A program made the translations under genes and the position numbers. From Acidovorax sp. A79 (GTDB lineage Bacteria; Pseudomonadota; Gammaproteobacteria; Burkholderiales; Burkholderiaceae_C), in contig NZ_AP028672.1 in the NCBI RefSeq assembly GCF_041154505.1, forward strand, positions 1,997,001 through 2,061,000: 64,000 nucleotides of DNA. The letters run 5' to 3'. The notes under the pieces are model-generated. The model did no database searches. It was not told the origin of the DNA and saw only the letters and a list, made by a program, of their open reading frames with translations. How positions within the stretch are numbered: the stretch's first letter is position 1; every line of letters starts with the position of its first letter. This document shows, in pieces, positions 49,660 to 58,869 of this stretch.

Positions 49660-49725
49660 CGCGTGCCCGCGCTCCCGGCGCCGGCACGGGGCCCGCACAG
49701 GATCAGTCGGGCACGGCGGCCGGGC

Positions 49726-51312
49726 TCAGGCCAGCATCAAGGCCGGGCCGGGCTGGCCCGAGGCTTCCAGCTGCAGCGCGGAACTGGACAGCTTGAACGT
49801 CGCGACCGTTTCGACCAGCCTTCGGGACTGGATGCTCAGGCTGGAGGCGGCCGCGGACATTTCCTCCACGAGCGCCGCATTTTGCTGGGTGGCCTGGTCC
49901 ATCTGATTGACGGCCACGTTGACCTGGCTCACGCCCTGGCTCTGCTCGGTTCCGGCCGCGCTGATCTGCGCCACCGTCTCGGTCACCCGCTCGATGGAGG
50001 AAACCACTTCCTTCATCGTCTGCCCCGCGGCGCCTACCAGCACGGTCCCGGCCTCCACACGCTCCACGCTGGTGGCGATGAGGGCCTTGATCTCCTTGGC
50101 CGCCGCCGCGGAGCGTGCCGCCAGGCTGCGCACTTCCGAGGCCACGACCGCGAATCCACGCCCCTGCTCGCCAGCCCGGGCGGCCTCCACGGCGGCATTG
50201 AGGGCGAGGATATTGGTCTGGAAGGCGATGCCGTCGATGACGCCGATGATTTCGGAGATCTTCTTGGAGCTTTCGTTGATGCCGCTCATGGTGTCCACCA
50301 CCCTGGACACGACGTCGCCCCCCTGCTTCGCGACCGTGGAGGCGCTCTGCGCGAGCACGTTCGCCTGCAGCGCATTCTGCGCATTCGTCTGCACGGTGGA
50401 ATTGAGTTCCTCCATGGCCGCCGCCGTCTCCTCCAGGGCGCTCGCCTGGTGCTCCGTCCTGGTGGACAGGTCGCCATTGCCCGTGGATATCTGCGCACTG
50501 GCCGCCGCCACGGTCTCCGAGCCGCTGCGGACCTGGCTGACGATCCGGGTCAGCGAGTCCTGCATCACGGCCAGCGCCGCGAGCAGGGGACTGAATTCAT
50601 CACGCGAGCCGTCCGTGACCGGGGTGGTCAGGTCGCCGTCCCTCACGCGATTGGCCACGGCCTGCGACGCGGCCACCCTGCGCCGCAAGGTGGCGCCGAT
50701 GTGCCAGGAGAACAGCAGCAGCCCGATCGCCACCGCCGCCACGGCACTGACCAGCGCGCGAAGGGTCAGCTTCACGTCCCGTTCGATCTCGGCGAGGCTG
50801 GCTTTCAGCAGCCCGGCCTGGTGCTCCTTTTCCTTGGCGAGGACGGCAAGCACCGCATTGCGCGTGGGGATCGTGGAGGCCACCAGATAGTCAAACGCCG
50901 GCTCCTTCTTTCCCTCCTGGATCAACTGAAGGTTCTGCTCGGCCACGTTCCAGAACGCCTGCAGCCCTTTGGACAGCTCGGCGTTCAGGGCCCTCTCGGC
51001 GGCGGTGTCCGCGGCCTGCACGAAGCTGGCGAGGTCCGTGTCGATCAAGCGCTTCTTGTCGGCGATGTCCGCCAGCGTGGCCGCCAGCTCTTGCGGCGTG
51101 CGCACCAGCATCGCATGGCGCATCTGGAGCGAAGACCGCGTGACGTTCAGCTCCATCGCGCTGGCCTGGAGCTGGCGCGGCACCTCTTTGCCGGCCACGA
51201 GTTCTGTCTGGCGCGTGACCTCCCCCAGGTAGAGCCAAGCCAGGAGCACGATCCCCGCGAGCCCCGCGATCAAGAGGAAGGAAATGGCATGAAGGCGTCT
51301 GGCAATGCTCAT
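49726..51312 (-). CDS. Methyl-accepting chemotaxis protein
   Basis: 528 residues. Two membrane helices (about 10-30, [20 protein letters not shown], and 190-215, [20 protein letters not shown]) enclose a four-helix-bundle periplasmic sensor. A HAMP segment follows, then the long signalling helix pair whose tip is [35 protein letters not shown], the kinase-binding hairpin. Methylation-type QA/EE pairs are present in SSALEE and VEEMS regions. It signals ligand binding to CheA. The ligand is not known. The start at 51312 has AGAGGTGAG upstream. It is divergent from a flavodoxin-like gene and stands apart from chemotaxis operons. Confidence 0.93.
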   Translation of the reverse strand: MSIARRLHAISFLLIAGLAGIVLLAWLYLGEVTRQTELVAGKEVPRQLQASAMELNVTRSSLQMRHAMLVRTPQELAATLADIADKKRLIDTDLASFVQAADTAAERALNAELSKGLQAFWNVAEQNLQLIQEGKKEPAFDYLVASTIPTRNAVLAVLAKEKEHQAGLLKASLAEIERDVKLTLRALVSAVAAVAIGLLLFSWHIGATLRRRVAASQAVANRVRDGDLTTPVTDGSRDEFSPLLAALAVMQDSLTRIVSQVRSGSETVAAASAQISTGNGDLSTRTEHQASALEETAAAMEELNSTVQTNAQNALQANVLAQSASTVAKQGGDVVSRVVDTMSGINESSKKISEIIGVIDGIAFQTNILALNAAVEAARAGEQGRGFAVVASEVRSLAARSAAAAKEIKALIATSVERVEAGTVLVGAAGQTMKEVVSSIERVTETVAQISAAGTEQSQGVSQVNVAVNQMDQATQQNAALVEEMSAAASSLSIQSRRLVETVATFKLSSSALQLEASGQPGPALMLA

Positions 51313-51499
51313 GGTCTCACCTCTTTGGACGGCGGCGCTGCAAGCGCGGGCGGATCTGCAAACAATTGCAGCAATGGCGACAATTTGCAACCTGGCCGCG
51401 GTACGGCGGATTGAACGCGCTTATGGGACGGGGGTCAAGAGGATCCACCCGCTGCCGCCGGCGACGGACCGGGAGGGGTTGTCGGGCTATGCTGGAGAC

Positions 51500-52000
51500 A
51501 TGAACCAGCGCAAGACCTTGGTGATCGTCTATCACTCCATGACGGATGGCACGCGCCAGATGGCCGAGGCTGCGCGCGAGGGCGCAGCCTCCGATGCGGC
51601 GGTCGCGGTGCGGCTGCTGCACGCCGCGCAGGCGGGGCCCGCGGACGTGCTGGCCGCGGACGGGCTGATTTTCGCCACGCCCGAGAACCTGGCAGCCATC
51701 AGCGGTCAGCTCAAGGATTTCTTCGACCGCAGCTATTACGCCGTGCTCGACCACGTCAACGGCCGGCCCTATGCCAGCCTGGTCTGCGCGGGCAGCGACG
51801 GACACAGCGCGGCAAGGCAAATAGAGCGCATCGCCACCGGCTGGCGCCTGCGGTCCATCGGGGATCCCCTCATCGTTTGCACCCATGCCCAGACCCCCGA
51901 GGCCATCCTCGCCGTCAAGCACATCGGAGATGAAGATCTGCTGCGCTGCCGCACCCTGGGCGAAGCGATGGCTGCGGGGCTGGCGCTGGGTGTGTTCTAG
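51500..52000 (+). CDS. Flavodoxin-fold NAD(P)H-dependent oxidoreductase
   Basis: 166 residues. TLVIVYHSMTDGTRQMAEAAREGA is the phosphate-binding loop of flavodoxins, and LIFATPENLAAISGQLKDFFDRSYYAVLDH and LVCAGSDGHSAARQIERIATGWRL are the isoalloxazine-binding loops of the WrbA/NADPH-FMN-reductase group. It should bind FMN. GGAGA lies just before the ATG at 51500. A longer upstream open frame lacks coding features. Its role cannot be fixed; it follows a divergent chemoreceptor and precedes a secreted protein. Confidence 0.85.
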   Translation: MNQRKTLVIVYHSMTDGTRQMAEAAREGAASDAAVAVRLLHAAQAGPADVLAADGLIFATPENLAAISGQLKDFFDRSYYAVLDHVNGRPYASLVCAGSDGHSAARQIERIATGWRLRSIGDPLIVCTHAQTPEAILAVKHIGDEDLLRCRTLGEAMAAGLALGVF

Positions 52001-52041
52001 AAGAACGAACGGAGCCCACCTTCCCGGAACAATCGGGTTCA

Positions 52042-52500
52042 ATGACGCTTTGCACGAGACCGCAAATGACCCCCCTCCTGATCGTGGCTGTGTTGGCATC
52101 CTCGGCGGCCGCGGCCGCGGCCGAGGCGCCCTCATGGCTCACCGTGGTGGGAGACCCCGCCAATGCCTTCGTGGACACGCTGGAGGTGGATGCCACCAGC
52201 GCCATCGCATTTGAATCCATGCGCCTCGTCAAGCTCAGGGTGAACCGCGCCAGGCCACGCACGGGCTTTGATGACCAGCCCTACCACTCCTACTACTCCA
52301 CGGCCGTGGTGGACTGTACCGGGCTGAAGGCGTGGCACCGCTCCATCGCCCTGTTCAGCAAGCCGCTGTGGCACGGAAAGATGCGCCTGGTGGAGTATGC
52401 CGAGAGCGACGGCCGCAACCTGGCCTTCGCGGAGATGGAGCCCAACCCCAGGGACCGACTGATCAAGGCCGCCTGCGCCATCGCGCTGCAGAGCCCCTGA
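52042..52500 (+). CDS. Secreted surface-adhesin protein E-like, copy 1
   Basis: 152 residues with a signal peptide ending near AAAAAA-EAPSW. The mature part WLTVVGDPANAFVDTLEV, LVKLRVNRARPRTGFDDQPYHSYYSTAVVDCTGLKAW and AACAIALQ resembles the protein E-like family with two cysteines for one disulfide. The homologue at 54211-54627 has the same order of landmarks (RVSRDRTRTSFKGQKYRSYYARVVVHC). The function of this family is unclear in environmental bacteria; surface or periplasmic binding is likely. The start could also be 52066. Confidence 0.72.
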   Translation: MTLCTRPQMTPLLIVAVLASSAAAAAAEAPSWLTVVGDPANAFVDTLEVDATSAIAFESMRLVKLRVNRARPRTGFDDQPYHSYYSTAVVDCTGLKAWHRSIALFSKPLWHGKMRLVEYAESDGRNLAFAEMEPNPRDRLIKAACAIALQSP

Positions 52501-52930
52501 AACCCTGGAGTTTTCTGCCGCGCCACTCTCCGCCCGGCCGTGCCAATTTTCTCGCCTCCCCATTGGCTGGCGGCTGGCAGCCCCGCCGAATTCTGCCGGC
52601 GTGGCCCGGGCGCATCAGCGCCGCATGCACAAGGCCGTCTGGCCCGGCATGCCGAAATCCGCCGGGCGCTTTCCGGTCTCTGACCCGGTCCTTTGGCGGG
52701 CTCCTACACCGGCCGCTGCCGCAGGATTCGATGATGGGGGTGTTTTCACTCCGGCGGCGGCAGGAACACTCTTCAGCTCCTCCCGCCTGCGCAACCAGGA
52801 TGCGTGCACAGTGCGTGACCCCATTGCTACCACCACGGCCCCGATCGCCGCAATGCCGCCGACCGGCATCAAAGGCACTTCCCACCGGGTTGGCCCCCCT
52901 GGGAAACCCGCCGGTTGTAGGCGGACCGTG
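52501..52930. other. Intergenic region before the isochorismatase gene
   Basis: 430 bases. An open frame runs through it into the next gene but has no family features and irregular composition, so I treat it as noncoding. A TGTAGG element lies at 52916-52921. Nothing else recognisable. Confidence 0.4.
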
Positions 52931-53512
52931 ATGGCGGCCACCCCTGCATTCGGCAAGGCCGAAATCCAGGCGGCCGCGTTGAAGCCGAGCGCCACCGCGC
53001 TGGTGCTTGTCGATTTCATCAATCCGATGCGGTTTCCCGGCGCGAACGCCTTGCTGCGCGGCGCCCTGGAGGCGGCGCATGCCACGGCGCGGCTCAAGCG
53101 CCGGCTCTCGGCCCAGGGGGCGGTGGCCATCTATGCCAACGACAACTACGGGATCTGGAGGTCTGACTTCAAGGATCTGGTGAAGGCGTGCCAGGCCTTG
53201 CCTGGTGCGCGGGGCGAGATCGCCACCCTTCTGGCGCCGGGCGATGGCGACCTGACGGTCCTGAAACCCCTGCATTCCGCTTTTCACTCGACGCCGCTGG
53301 ACCATCTGCTCAGGCAGATGCAAACGCAGCAATTGATCGTTGTCGGCCTGGCGGCGGACATGTGCGTGCACCTGACGGCGATGGATGCCTACATGCGGGG
53401 GTTCAAGGTATGGGTGCCCGCCAACTGCACGGCGGCCGAGCACGAACCGCACAAGCAGGCCGCGCTGCACCAGATGTCGCGGGTTCTCAAATGCTCCATC
53501 CGCAAGGCATGA
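52931..53512 (+). CDS. Isochorismatase-family hydrolase
   Basis: 193 residues. ALVLVDFINPMRFPG gives the catalytic aspartate near the N-terminus, TVLKPLHSAFHSTPL the lysine, and LIVVGLAADMCVHLTAMDAYMRGF the catalytic cysteine (A-D-M-C-V). These three define cysteine hydrolases of the isochorismatase/nicotinamidase type. The substrate is unknown. The chosen ATG removes a long non-conserved N-terminal frame. It is flanked by two protein E-like secreted genes and a DUF421 membrane gene, without clear functional link. Confidence 0.85.
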   Translation: MAATPAFGKAEIQAAALKPSATALVLVDFINPMRFPGANALLRGALEAAHATARLKRRLSAQGAVAIYANDNYGIWRSDFKDLVKACQALPGARGEIATLLAPGDGDLTVLKPLHSAFHSTPLDHLLRQMQTQQLIVVGLAADMCVHLTAMDAYMRGFKVWVPANCTAAEHEPHKQAALHQMSRVLKCSIRKA

Positions 53513-53710
53513 CGTTCTTCGCGGCCGTGCTCGCCCTGATCGGCCACGAGGGCCACCAGAACACCACCTGTAGGACGCGCCCAGCCGGCAAGCCGGCATT
53601 CCTCTGACGCCCGCTTCGCGGGCCGCTCGGATAGTCTAGCGATCAACCGCGCACCGGAAGGATGTCGATGCCGGTCGGTTTCACGGGTGCAGATCGAGAC
53701 GGGTAAGCCT

Positions 53711-54190
53711 ATGGACGTTTTTCAGCTGGGCGGTGCGTGGTGGGAGATGCCATTGCGGGCCGCCATCATCTATGCGGTGCTTCTCCTGCTGGTACGGATT
53801 TCAGGCAAGCGGACGGTGGGCCAGTTCACCCCCTTCGATCTTCTGGTGGTGATGCTGCTAAGCGAGTCGGTGTCCGCAGGTCTGAACGGTGACGAGAAGT
53901 CCGTCACGGCAGGACTGCTTTCCGCAACGACGCTGATTGCGCTGAATGTCGCCGTCGCGGTCATCACCTCCCGCAGCGAACGGGTTCAGCAGTGGGTGGA
54001 AGGCCGTCCGGTCCTGATCGGCAGCAACGGGGAAATCTTCACGGATGTGTTGCGCAAGCACCATGTACCGCTGTGCGACGCGCAGCGTGCGCTGCGTGAA
54101 GCGGACTGCGACCCGAAAGACATGCAATTTGCGTTTCTTGAAGCAGACGGGCACATCAGCATCCTGCAGAAATCCGGGAAGAATGCGTGA
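53711..54190 (+). CDS. DUF421 (YetF-like) membrane protein
   Basis: 159 residues. Three hydrophobic helices fill the first half (AAIIYAVLLLLVRISGKR, LLVVMLLSESVSAGL, TLIALNVAVAVITS), then a soluble domain EGRPVLIGSNGEIFTDVLRKHHVPLCDAQRALREAD and QFAFLEADGHISIL, which is the DUF421 beta-rich part. YetF/DUF421 proteins of Bacillus act in spore or stress-related membrane processes but the bacterial role here is unknown. ATG at 53711 follows a short open frame. It converges with the protein E-like gene behind it. Confidence 0.85.
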   Translation: MDVFQLGGAWWEMPLRAAIIYAVLLLLVRISGKRTVGQFTPFDLLVVMLLSESVSAGLNGDEKSVTAGLLSATTLIALNVAVAVITSRSERVQQWVEGRPVLIGSNGEIFTDVLRKHHVPLCDAQRALREADCDPKDMQFAFLEADGHISILQKSGKNA

Positions 54191-54210
54191 GGCAACCGCA
54201 CCGGCGGGAG

Positions 54211-54627
54211 CTACCCACGCACCTTGCATGCCGCAGAGATCATTCCCTTGTAAGGCTCTCCCGGCACATCCTTGAACAGCACGGGGGCCTTGCCTTCGGC
54301 GTACTCCTCGCGGCCCACGGCGTCGCCCTTCCAGGCCGGCAGCCCATAGTAGGTGAGCCACACATACCACGCCGTTCGGGAAGGGCAATGGACCACCACC
54401 CTGGCATAGTACGAGCGGTACTTCTGCCCCTTGAAGGAAGTCCGGGTCCTGTCTCTTGAAACGCGCAGATCGAGTACCACGCGGTGGTCCAGGCCCACGG
54501 GCTCGGGGCGCACCTCGATCAGGTTCTTTTCACCCTCCTGGCGGTCGCCATGCAACGTGAACCAGACGTCCTCGGCCTGCGCCGGAGACGACATGGCGGC
54601 TATGCACAGGAAAGTGGCGCAGATCAT
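54211..54627 (-). CDS. Secreted surface-adhesin protein E-like, copy 2
   Basis: 138 residues. Signal peptide MICATFLCIAAMSSPAQA, then EDVWFTLHGDRQEGEKNLIEV, RVSRDRTRTSFKGQKYRSYYARVVVHC and GMISAACKVRG, with the two cysteines in the same places as the copy at 52042-52500. A TTG 24 bases upstream is an alternative start. It is convergent with the DUF421 gene. The pair probably arose by duplication 1.7 kb apart and in opposite orientation. Confidence 0.72.
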   Translation of the reverse strand: MICATFLCIAAMSSPAQAEDVWFTLHGDRQEGEKNLIEVRPEPVGLDHRVVLDLRVSRDRTRTSFKGQKYRSYYARVVVHCPSRTAWYVWLTYYGLPAWKGDAVGREEYAEGKAPVLFKDVPGEPYKGMISAACKVRG

Positions 54628-54757
54628 TGGGAGAACCCCGCTCTGGGACAAGGCCGTGTGGGAGGGTGGCAGGCAAGAGGCCCCCGCGCGCCCTCAATGG
54701 CGCCAATGCGGCCTCGGCAGCAGTTTATCGGTGCTTGCCGCCACGTGGAGACCACCC

Positions 54758-54783
54758 ACAAAAAAAGGCCCCGATGGGGCCCG
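54758..54783 (-). terminator. Rho-independent terminator of the left DUF4148 gene
   Basis: Perfect 6-bp GC stem (GGCCCC at 54767-54772 and GGGGCC at 54776-54781, three-base loop). Read leftward it is followed by seven Ts (54760-54766). It lies about 100 bases after the DUF4148 stop. Confidence 0.9.
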
Positions 54784-54835
54784 TTGTACTGCCTTGCGCT
54801 GCGGTGAAAACACTTCCCATGGCAGCGGCACCCGC

Positions 54836-55372
54836 GAAGTGCCGCCACCATGGAAAGGCCCGCAACTGCGTCAATTCAATTACATGGCGCTGAATTCGCC
54901 GTGCGGGATCTGGCCGGTGCGCACGGCTTCGGCTGCCAGGGCGCGCACGGCGCTGCGGTCGGCCGTGGATTGGTAGGTCACCACGCGGGAGCCTGCTGGC
55001 TCCATGTTGTGGGTGCGAGCTTCGACAACGGCTTCCGCCTTCACTTCGGCACGGGTGCGGTTCGTATCGAACTGCAGGGCGAACTGCGAGGAGTCGGCTT
55101 CGTCGGCGTGGGCGCCAAAAGAGGCGAAAGCGGCAACAGCGGCGATGGAGAGGAAACGGGCGGTGGCGTTCATGATAGAAATCCTTAAAGAAAAGCGTCT
55201 CAAAAAAAGCCGGAACAAAGCGCGAAGAGCCATGCTCACGACTGCTTCAAACCGGGTTCGGTGAGTCGCCTTGCGGGTTCGGCTCATCGATGGGTTGAAC
55301 TGTACGCCGGTGGCGTGCACAGAAAAACCATCTGGTCGCGAACTAACCGTTCCAGTATCGGAAACAATCTCC
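54836..55372 (-). repeat. Left arm of large inverted repeat (DUF4148 locus)
   Basis: This roughly 535-base block is repeated in opposite orientation at 63465-64000. It includes the DUF4148 gene, its leader and the first 40 bases after its stop. Positions 55250-55308 (59 bases) are identical to 63537-63595 reversed. Boundaries are approximate. Confidence 0.85.
54880..55173 (-). CDS. DUF4148 small exported protein, left copy
   Basis: 97 residues. Signal peptide MNATARFLSIAAVAAFASFGAHA, then DEADSSQFALQFDTNRTRAEVKAEA and EPAGSRVVTYQSTADRSAVRALAAEAVRTGQIPHGEFSAM. The second half is the DUF4148 signature, a short helical repeat found in many periplasmic proteins of Burkholderiales. Function unknown. 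The right copy differs at scattered residues. A 200-base leader with conserved sequence precedes it and a strong terminator follows, so it is a single-gene unit. Confidence 0.88.
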   Translation of the reverse strand: MNATARFLSIAAVAAFASFGAHADEADSSQFALQFDTNRTRAEVKAEAVVEARTHNMEPAGSRVVTYQSTADRSAVRALAAEAVRTGQIPHGEFSAM

Positions 55373-55471
55373 GGGAACCAAATCCAAGGCCGGGTTTCCG
55401 GCCGCACCGGTGAAGGCTACCCAGCCTCGGCGTCCTTCGGACGGCCCTCCTTCGCCGCGTGCGCCACCAGG

Positions 55472-56068
55472 TCAAGCGGCCCGCAGCTGGCTCTTGCGCT
55501 CGATGATCCGCGACACCAGTCCGTACTCGACCGCTTCCTCGGCCGACAGCCACCGGTCCCGCTCGATGTCCGCCAGCACCACGTCCAGCGGCTTGCCGGT
55601 TTCCCGCGCGATCGTGCGCGCGATGCGCTCCCGGGCCTTGACGATCTCGCGGGCCTGGATGGCGATGTCGCTGGCCGGCCCGCCGGAGCCGCCGCTGGGC
55701 TGGTGGATCAGAAAGCGTGTGTTGGGCAGGCAGTAGCGCCGCTCGCGGGGGGCCGCCAGGTACAGATGGGTGGCCGCGCTGCCGACCCAGCCAGTGCCGA
55801 TCATGTTCACCGGTGCTGCGATGAAGCGCACCATGTCGTGGATGGCGTCGCCCGATTCCAGGTGTCCGCCGGGCGAGCTCACCAGCACGTCGATGGGTTC
55901 GGCGCTGTCGGCGTCCAATGCGATAAGCCGGCGCGCCACGTCGGCGGCCACCAGGTCGGTGACGGTGCCGAAGATCAGCAGGGTGCGCGACTTGAACGCC
56001 TTTTCCTCCAGATAGGAAGTGCGCGGCTCGGTGGCGCTGGGCGTCGTGGCGGTGTCTGGAGTGTTCAT
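55472..56068 (-). CDS. ClpP-like serine protease (non-housekeeping paralogue)
   Basis: 198 residues. The catalytic triad of ClpP is visible: Ser97 in GWVGSAATHLYLAAP, His122 in RFLIHQPSGGSGGP and Asp171 in ERDRWLSAEEAVEYGL. VSSPGGHLESGDAIHDMV is the oxyanion and strand region. The head and early handle fit the tetradecamer fold; the first 25 residues are a poorly conserved leader. It is not next to clpX or tig, so it is likely an accessory ClpP. It is divergent from an ECF sigma factor with 95 bases between, which may indicate shared control or anti-sigma turnover. Confidence 0.85.
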   Translation of the reverse strand: MNTPDTATTPSATEPRTSYLEEKAFKSRTLLIFGTVTDLVAADVARRLIALDADSAEPIDVLVSSPGGHLESGDAIHDMVRFIAAPVNMIGTGWVGSAATHLYLAAPRERRYCLPNTRFLIHQPSGGSGGPASDIAIQAREIVKARERIARTIARETGKPLDVVLADIERDRWLSAEEAVEYGLVSRIIERKSQLRAA

Positions 56069-56163
56069 GGGCGGGATTCCTCGGGGTGGTGGAACTGCCT
56101 TGACGAACGAAGCGCGGATTTCGTGACACGCGGGCCCCGGCACGGCTGTGGCAAGATTTGCAG

Positions 56164-56958
56164 ATGCATGATGAACGCCAGCCGGCCCTGATCGACGCTG
56201 ACCGCCGCCGCCTGGTGCGCGCGGCCTCCCGCCTCCTGGGCCCCTCGGATGCCGAGGATGCCGTGCAGGACGCCTATGTCCGCGCGCTGGAGGCCGACGC
56301 GCTGGAACTCAACGCGGCCCAGGCCTGGCTGCTCACCGTGGTGCGCAATCTGGCCGTCGACCGCCTGCGCCGGCGCCACTGGATGCAGCAATGGCTGGCG
56401 CAAGCTGTCGCCAGCCACCCCGTGCATGCGTCGCCATCGGCCGAGATGGATGCGGCGCTGGCGGAGGATGCCTCCCGCGCGCTGCGCCTGCTCGCCGCCC
56501 ACCTGGCGCCAGCGGACGGGGCCGTGGTGCTGCTGCACGAAGTGTTCGAGCTCGGCCATGCCGAGATCGCCCAGGCCAGTGGCCGGTCCGAAACCGCCAG
56601 CCGGCAACAGCTGCGGCGGGCACTGTTGCGGCTGCGGCGCGCGGGCAGCGGGTTGGAGCCTCGGCCATCGCCCGAACGCGAATCGAGCGAAGAGGTGGTT
56701 TTCCGCATGTTCCTGCAATCGCTCCGGCTGCGTGATCCGCAAATACTGTGGGCGATGCTCGGCCAGCCGCCAGTCAGTGCGTCTGCGCGGGCATGCTTGG
56801 CCGCCGCCGAAGCCATCTCCGCGCCGGCCGCGACCTCCTGTGGCGTGGTGCAGATGGGCGGGCAGCTTGGCCTGGTGCTCACGCTGGACGGCGTCAGGCT
56901 GTGTGTGCTGCCGCTGGGCGTGCAGACTGAGCACGAGCCGGAAACCGTGGCGCTCTAG
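56164..56958 (+). CDS. ECF-type RNA polymerase sigma factor with C-terminal extension
   Basis: 264 residues. Region 2 is RRRLVRAASRLLGPSDAEDAVQDAYVRAL with AWLLTVVRNLAVDRLRRR; region 4 is LAPADGAVVLLHEVFELGHAEIAQASGRSETASRQQLRRALLRLRR, a helix-turn-helix. A C-terminal part of about 85 residues follows, as in the SigJ and ECF41 groups where it acts as a built-in regulator, though the DGGGK motif of ECF41 is not seen. No anti-sigma gene is adjacent. It is divergent from the ClpP-like gene. The ATG at 56164 is preferred over a TTG six bases earlier. Confidence 0.85.
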   Translation: MHDERQPALIDADRRRLVRAASRLLGPSDAEDAVQDAYVRALEADALELNAAQAWLLTVVRNLAVDRLRRRHWMQQWLAQAVASHPVHASPSAEMDAALAEDASRALRLLAAHLAPADGAVVLLHEVFELGHAEIAQASGRSETASRQQLRRALLRLRRAGSGLEPRPSPERESSEEVVFRMFLQSLRLRDPQILWAMLGQPPVSASARACLAAAEAISAPAATSCGVVQMGGQLGLVLTLDGVRLCVLPLGVQTEHEPETVAL

Positions 56959-57337
56959 CGGCCGCCGCCAGGCCCGCCCCCTCCAGGCCCGCGCGCACGA
57001 TGGCCAGGTTCAGGGCCACAGGCGGCACGTGGCCCGGGTAGCCCGGGACATCCGCGCTATCTGGCAAGAAGCATGGGGCCTTTGGCCGCCAAAGGGGTGC
57101 ACCTTGCGTACACTGGGCCCATGCCCGCCACCTTCCCTCGAACCGCCGCCGCCCTGACCGCACCGCTTCGCGCGGCGGCAAGGAAGGCGCACCGTCAGCC
57201 AGCGCCAGCACATTCCTGAGCCCGGCGGCACCTTTTCCCCCTTTCAGCGCAGACATCCACCGCCGGGCACCCGCCTTGCGCGGTAGCGGCCGCCTTTTGC
57301 CCACAGGGCAACGGCCGGACTCGATGGAGTGCTTTTC
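56959..57337. other. Intergenic region after the ECF sigma gene
   Basis: 379 bases with no gene. A GC-rich hairpin around 57145-57180 (CCGCCGC facing GCGGCGG) without a T tract is the only visible structure. Confidence 0.4.
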
Positions 57338-57571
57338 ATGCATACAGCGGATCACGGCGGGCGCACGCTCACCGAACCTGACTTCCCTCGCCGGTCGCGG
57401 CTGAGAGTCCCGCAGCTTCCCGCATTCCTTGCGGACCTGCCCCACACCGCAGAGATCGTCCGCTCCCGCGCCCTGCATGCCGAGGTGGCCGCCACACATG
57501 GCGAAACGCGCGCAGCCACGGCCGCGAGCGTCCGCCACCCGCCCGAGGCCTGGGGCGACTACGCCAGGTAG
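57338..57571 (+). CDS. Small hypothetical protein, 77 residues
   Basis: Starts MHTADHGGRTLTEPDFPRRSRLRVPQLPAFL, rich in H, R and A, no membrane segment. GGAG lies about nine bases upstream. The codon use is ordinary for the region but no family is seen. Could be a non-coding open frame; moderate to low certainty. Confidence 0.4.
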   Translation: MHTADHGGRTLTEPDFPRRSRLRVPQLPAFLADLPHTAEIVRSRALHAEVAATHGETRAATAASVRHPPEAWGDYAR

Positions 57572-57705
57572 CCCCGCGGCAAGCAGCCACCGCGGCCCGC
57601 GGTGCGCCAGATGCACGTCCCCTCGCCGATCTCCATGCCCGCCCCGGTCTCGCCGCGCATTGGCGCCGCCAGCCGGCGCCGCTCTTTCAGAAAGCAGTTT
57701 TCCCC

Positions 57706-58662
57706 ATGATCCCTCGCTCCATCCTTGCCGTCACCGATTTCTCCCAGCAGGGAGGCCACGCACTGGCCCGGGCTGCGCTGTGCTGCGCCGAGCACGGTGC
57801 GACGCTGAAAATCTCCTACCTTGCCGACCCCGGCGAGGAGCCGCCTCCGGACACGGACGTGCGGCTGGCACATCACGCGGTGCAGCTGGGGCAGCGCCAC
57901 GACATCGCGGTGCAGGCGGTAACGCAGGCCGCAGGCGATGCCGAACAGGTCGCACGCTGGGCGGCTGGCGCCGATCTGGTCGTGTGGGGCACGGCACCCG
58001 TGCGAGGCCTGCGCGCCTGGTTCACCACCCATCCGGCCCTCAGGATGCTGCGCGCTTGCCCACGCCCCGTCATCGTCGTGCGCAATCCGGCCCACCAGCC
58101 GTACCAGGGTCTGATGGTGGCCGTGGACTTCTCGCGGATGTCTCACGGCCTGGTCGACCTGGGCCTTGCGCTCCATCCCTCGGCACGGGTCGAGCTCTTT
58201 CACGCCATCAGCACCGCCGACGAAGGAAAGCTGCGGTATGCCGAAGTGTCGGAGCGCGCCATCCAGCTCTACCGCGAACAGTGCCGGCGCTCCGCGCAGG
58301 ACAGGATGGTCACATTGACGGATTCGCATGATGCACGGCGCAATCGGCTGTCGTCCTCCATCGGGCGGGGAGACCCCGTTCGCCAGATTCTGGTGCAGCA
58401 GCAACACAGCGCGGCGGACCTTGTCGTCGTCGGCAAACACCCGGCTTCGATGGTGTCCGACCTCCTGTTCGAGAGCGTTGCACAACGCCTGCTCCGGGAG
58501 GCACGCGTGGACGTGCTGGTGGTGCCACACGGCTTTCGACCCGCGTCCCGCACCTCTGCCGTGGAGCGGCTCGCGCCCGACCTTCCCGTGCGCCGCGTCA
58601 GGGCGGGCGCCCCACTGCGGCCGCACGCACCCGGCGCGTCGCCTCGACGCCAGAGCCCCTGA
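57706..58662 (+). CDS. Tandem universal stress protein
   Basis: 318 residues with two USP domains: residues 1-125 (MIPRSILAVTDFSQQGGHALARAA... PRPVIVVRN) and 130-280 (YQGLMVAVDFSRMSHGLVDLGLALH... VDVLVVPHG). The usual ATP-binding motif G-x2-G-x9-G-(S/T) is degraded in both: GTAPVRGLRAW in the first and GKHPASMVSDLLFESVAQ in the second. It is therefore likely of the non-ATP-binding UspA type. A disordered R/P-rich tail follows. Such proteins respond to stress such as anoxia and oxidants. The start has no strong ribosome-binding site. Confidence 0.85.
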   Translation: MIPRSILAVTDFSQQGGHALARAALCCAEHGATLKISYLADPGEEPPPDTDVRLAHHAVQLGQRHDIAVQAVTQAAGDAEQVARWAAGADLVVWGTAPVRGLRAWFTTHPALRMLRACPRPVIVVRNPAHQPYQGLMVAVDFSRMSHGLVDLGLALHPSARVELFHAISTADEGKLRYAEVSERAIQLYREQCRRSAQDRMVTLTDSHDARRNRLSSSIGRGDPVRQILVQQQHSAADLVVVGKHPASMVSDLLFESVAQRLLREARVDVLVVPHGFRPASRTSAVERLAPDLPVRRVRAGAPLRPHAPGASPRRQSP

Positions 58663-58869
58663 CACGCCCGCCCAGAGGCGGGTCTCCACCAGGCAAGGAA
58701 TGCTGTGGCCGGTCACCTGAGACGGCGGGGACGCAAGGGGCGCCCCCCGCCCCCGACGATGCACGGTGGATGAACACCCACAGTTCGCTCCAGGGCGAAC
58801 CGTGCTCTCGCGCCAGCGGGCAGCATCGGTGGTCCTGCGGTCTTCACCGCGCCCGCCACTCTTGTCCGC

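Noticed and set aside
52601..52930. N-terminal extension of the isochorismatase-like protein
   Set aside because: The open frame adds 110 residues without conserved features; the family core begins right after the ATG at 52931.
55271..56191. Frames beginning MRVRLIDGLNCTP at both DUF4148 loci
   Set aside because: The shared start arises because the inverted repeat places the same leader antisense; it is not a conserved protein.
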